From: Pedobacter sp. UBA4863
GTDB taxonomy: Bacteria; Bacteroidota; Bacteroidia; Sphingobacteriales; Sphingobacteriaceae
Assembly (NCBI RefSeq): GCF_002399615.1
Contig: NZ_DHDZ01000015.1
Span: 16,980 to 80,979, forward strand
Direction of reading: 5' to 3'
Length of the DNA: 64,000 bases
Position numbers and translations under genes: made by a program. The first letter of the stretch is position 1, and every line of letters starts with the position of its first letter. The notes under the pieces are model-generated. The model saw only the letters and a list, made by a program, of their open reading frames with translations. It did not search any database and was not told the DNA's origin. Below, piece after piece: positions 62,223-64,000 of this stretch.

Positions 62223-62313
62223 GCCACAGATGCACAGAATAAAATAGTTCGTCATTGCGAGCTTTGCGAAACAATCTTTTTAGGTATTTCAAAGCTATCT
62301 GCGCATCTGTGGC
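62223..62313. repeat. Dispersed inverted repeat (CACAGATG type)
   Basis: GCCACAGATGCACAGA (62223-62238) faces TCTGCGCATCTGTGGC (62298-62313) with one mismatch. A GTCATTGCGAGC...GCGAAACAATC inner repeat lies in the 59-base loop. Such CACAGATGC and GTCATTGCGAG units recur in Sphingobacteriaceae intergenic regions. It lies between the YHS and lipoprotein genes of the cluster. Confidence 0.75.
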
Positions 62314-62320
62314 TAATTAA

Positions 62321-62722
62321 TTACTTATTTATGAAAGGTTTCGCCTGCTCAATTGCTTTTTCCAGCTGAATTTGTACTTGTTTAACACTATCCAATTGAC
62401 CTTGGAAGTATTTTAAAGCTTCTGTTTTTGAACCTTTGAAATCAAGTTGGAAATCATGCATCCAATCCATCATTTTTTCATCTGCTAAATTGAGTTGATG
62501 TATCGATTTTTTCAATTCGATGGTATCTGCATTGTTTTGCTTGCGTTTATCTGCCAGTAAGCTATCTAACTTGAATGTGGTTTTGATAGCTTTTTCATTG
62601 ATGACCATGGCTTCATTATGCAAATCATCGATGGTTTTCTTGATAGCTTCTTCGTTATCTTCTTGTTGACAAGCAGTAAAAGCCAAGCCTGTGAATAGAA
62701 TTAAATATTTTATCTTATTCAT
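62321..62722 (-). CDS. Small helical lipoprotein of unknown function
   Basis: A 133-residue protein with lipobox AFTAC (Cys18). The rest is predicted nearly all-helical and charged, with KTIDDLHNEAMVINEKAIKT and LKYFQGQLDSVKQVQIQLEK, a coiled-coil pattern, and the conserved-looking MMDWMHDF. Homologues are sometimes labelled 'viral A-type inclusion protein', which is uninformative. It lies in the SCO/YHS cluster, so a role in envelope metal handling is possible. Confidence 0.8.
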   Translation of the reverse strand: MNKIKYLILFTGLAFTACQQEDNEEAIKKTIDDLHNEAMVINEKAIKTTFKLDSLLADKRKQNNADTIELKKSIHQLNLADEKMMDWMHDFQLDFKGSKTEALKYFQGQLDSVKQVQIQLEKAIEQAKPFINK

Positions 62723-62733
62723 GGTATTAAAAA

Positions 62734-63657
62734 TTAAAATGGTACAGAAACGTGAAGCATTAAACGATTACCTGCTTTTGCTCGTTGGTTTGCCAGTTCT
62801 TGTGATACAATAGTTTGATAGTTCGCTCCAACAGAAAATTTGTTCACCGCCAACTCAAAGCCAGTCACTAGAGAAGCCGAATGACCGCCAGAAACAGCTA
62901 CTTCATATTTGTTGTTTTCGATGTCTTTGTTAGCGGTTTCGTACAAAATACCCGCATTAGGAGCGAAGGTTAATTTGTGGAACAGCCTAAATTTATAATA
63001 CAATAGTGCATTGGTAGTCAGTTTGTTTCCATAACGATACTCGTATTTGTTAGCGGTATTGATTTTGTAATTGACGTTCAAGTTTACTCCCAAATCATTT
63101 AAACGGACATCATAAGCGGCATTTAGGGTGAAATCTGTACTAGCTGTGCCTAATTGAAAATTGTTTGGTGTTTCGGTTACTGCTAATCTTTCGCTAGGCT
63201 CATATTTTCCAGTGGGCGCTTTCACACCTGCGCCTAACCAAAGCGAGTGAACCAACAACTTGCTGCTTAAGCTTGTATTTTTGGTGAAAAGGTTGTAGTA
63301 ACCCATCACCGCGATATCGCCCAAACCACTTTTTGAACCAGAACTAGCTTGCGAACTTCGCTCATTAAAATTGTAAGGTACAAAAGCCAGTACTCTAAAC
63401 TTCTTCCCGAAATTCCAGCCGCCCCAAAGTTCTGCGGTTTGATAGGTTTCATCGGTGGTTAATGGTGTAACATTTCCCTGCGGCCCTAAATGTGTTTGTA
63501 GTTGTTTATATTGATACCGTAAACCGATAAAACGTTTGTTGTATTCGGGCAAAATTCCGATGTAGTAACTGCCTACACCACAACCACAAATGTCGCATGC
63601 CAATAAGCTTAGTGGACTAAATAAAAGTGTAAATAATATGATCTTTTTGAAATTCAT
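62734..63657 (-). CDS. Outer-membrane beta-barrel-like protein with N-terminal CxxCxC
   Basis: A 307-residue protein. A signal peptide is followed at once by C21-D-I-C24-G-C26-G, a possible metal-binding tip. The rest alternates hydrophobic and polar beta strands (FIGLRYQYKQLQTHLG, LVTGFELAVNKFSVGANYQ) and ends in an aromatic residue (VSVPF), as in outer-membrane barrels. It is one base from the MauG-like gene upstream and 11 from the lipoprotein downstream. Possible copper or iron transporter; no family name is certain. Confidence 0.75.
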   Translation of the reverse strand: MNFKKIILFTLLFSPLSLLACDICGCGVGSYYIGILPEYNKRFIGLRYQYKQLQTHLGPQGNVTPLTTDETYQTAELWGGWNFGKKFRVLAFVPYNFNERSSQASSGSKSGLGDIAVMGYYNLFTKNTSLSSKLLVHSLWLGAGVKAPTGKYEPSERLAVTETPNNFQLGTASTDFTLNAAYDVRLNDLGVNLNVNYKINTANKYEYRYGNKLTTNALLYYKFRLFHKLTFAPNAGILYETANKDIENNKYEVAVSGGHSASLVTGFELAVNKFSVGANYQTIVSQELANQRAKAGNRLMLHVSVPF

Positions 63658-64000
63658 TATTGTTCTGCTAATAATTTGTTATTGATAAAATCTTCATCGT
63701 TAAGGGTGTTTAGAAAAGCCATCAACTTTGTTTTTTCATCGTTATTAATGCTAATTCCTCTAGCACCATTCTTGTTTAATAGAGGATCGAGGTTTTCTGT
63801 AGCTTGTACTTCGTGAGTGTAATGCATAAAAACAGCATCAAGTGTTAAAAACCTGCCATCGTGCATATACGGTGCCGTATATTTGAGGTTTCTTAAGGAT
63901 GGTACTTTAAATTTATACTTATCTGCGTTTAGCAACGTAGCGGTATACAAACCTAAATCGTTAATTGCGCTAGGAGCAAGCCCATTATTTCTAAATCCAT
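63657..64000 (-). CDS. Di-heme cytochrome c peroxidase / MauG-like protein (C-terminal part, cut by window edge)
   Basis: The frame is open to the window end and begins beyond it; 114 complete codons are visible. The pattern FKVPSLRNLKYTAPYMHDGR, then FLTLDAVFMHY, is the C-terminal heme-domain signature of bacterial cytochrome c peroxidases and MauG relatives; a CxxCH must lie beyond the edge. The last residues are LLAEQ. The stop overlaps the start of the barrel gene. The internal TTG at 63950 is not a credible start. First visible gene of the minus-strand redox/copper cluster. Confidence 0.85.
   Translation of the reverse strand, partial: GFRNNGLAPSAINDLGLYTATLLNADKYKFKVPSLRNLKYTAPYMHDGRFLTLDAVFMHYTHEVQATENLDPLLNKNGARGISINNDEKTKLMAFLNTLNDEDFINNKLLAEQ

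Noticed and set aside
62203..62292. 30-residue N-terminal extension of the YHS protein
   Set aside because: It translates through a dispersed inverted repeat, and the signal peptide begins at ATG 62202.
1..64000. CRISPR array, prophage or intact insertion sequence
   Set aside because: No regularly spaced repeats, phage structural genes, or complete transposase with terminal repeats were seen.

Overview
The window reads as a chromosomal piece of a low-GC Bacteroidetes, most likely a Pedobacter-like member of the Sphingobacteriaceae. Pointers are SusC/SusD pairs, a type IX secretion (T9SS) C-terminal domain, the TAnnTTTG-type promoter element, TonB-dependent receptors, a CarH-like regulated carotenoid operon ending in a CrtYcd-type cyclase, and dispersed palindromic repeats typical of the group. 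No prophage, plasmid, CRISPR array or intact insertion sequence is visible.

Layout. 1-600: tRNA-Lys(TTT), its terminator, short direct repeats and a decayed transposase remnant, like the scar of an old integration site. 790-16600: a coherent locus with an AraC regulator, a D-Ala-D-Ala-ligase-like ATP-grasp enzyme, a dipeptide epimerase, a SusC/SusD pair, three penicillin-binding-type serine hydrolases, an M19 dipeptidase and an OPT oligopeptide transporter. I read it as a dipeptide / D-amino-acid-peptide utilisation locus, the peptide counterpart of a polysaccharide utilisation locus. 16870-31350: a beta-helix T9SS protein, a HipA-like kinase/DUF3037 pair, a two-domain glycosyltransferase, a TPP riboswitch driving a TonB receptor, a DUF3820 gene, an MG2-domain protein, another serine hydrolase and a WD40 protein.

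31496-37523: a B12-type (CarH-like) MerR regulator and a seven-gene operon (crtI, crtB, exported protein, idi, SRPBCC, crtZ, lycopene cyclase) predicted to make zeaxanthin. The same inverted repeat lies upstream of both the regulator and the operon. 37622-45926 (minus strand): the histidine operon hisG-D-C-B-H-A-F-I, preceded by a 19-residue leader peptide with six His codons and an attenuator hairpin. Within this operon hisF is fused in frame to an N-terminal DUF559 (Vsr-like) nuclease domain. The fusion joint and several other places in the operon carry copies of one GC-rich palindromic element, including in-frame copies inside hisI and at the hisF joint.

46065-59979: L,D-transpeptidase, valS, an NHL-propeller protein with an odd C-terminus, a lipoprotein, an NtrC-like regulator with an altered GAFTGA loop, a lipocalin, topA and a PAS/HisKA protein. 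60133-64000: a glutathione peroxidase, then a minus-strand cluster (MauG-like peroxidase fragment cut by the window edge, an outer-membrane-like protein, a lipoprotein, YHS, SCO, cytochrome c) suggestive of copper or periplasmic redox handling.

The strongest candidates for something undescribed are the DUF559-HisF fusion with its flanking palindromes, the Bacteroidetes-type his attenuator, and the dipeptide locus.
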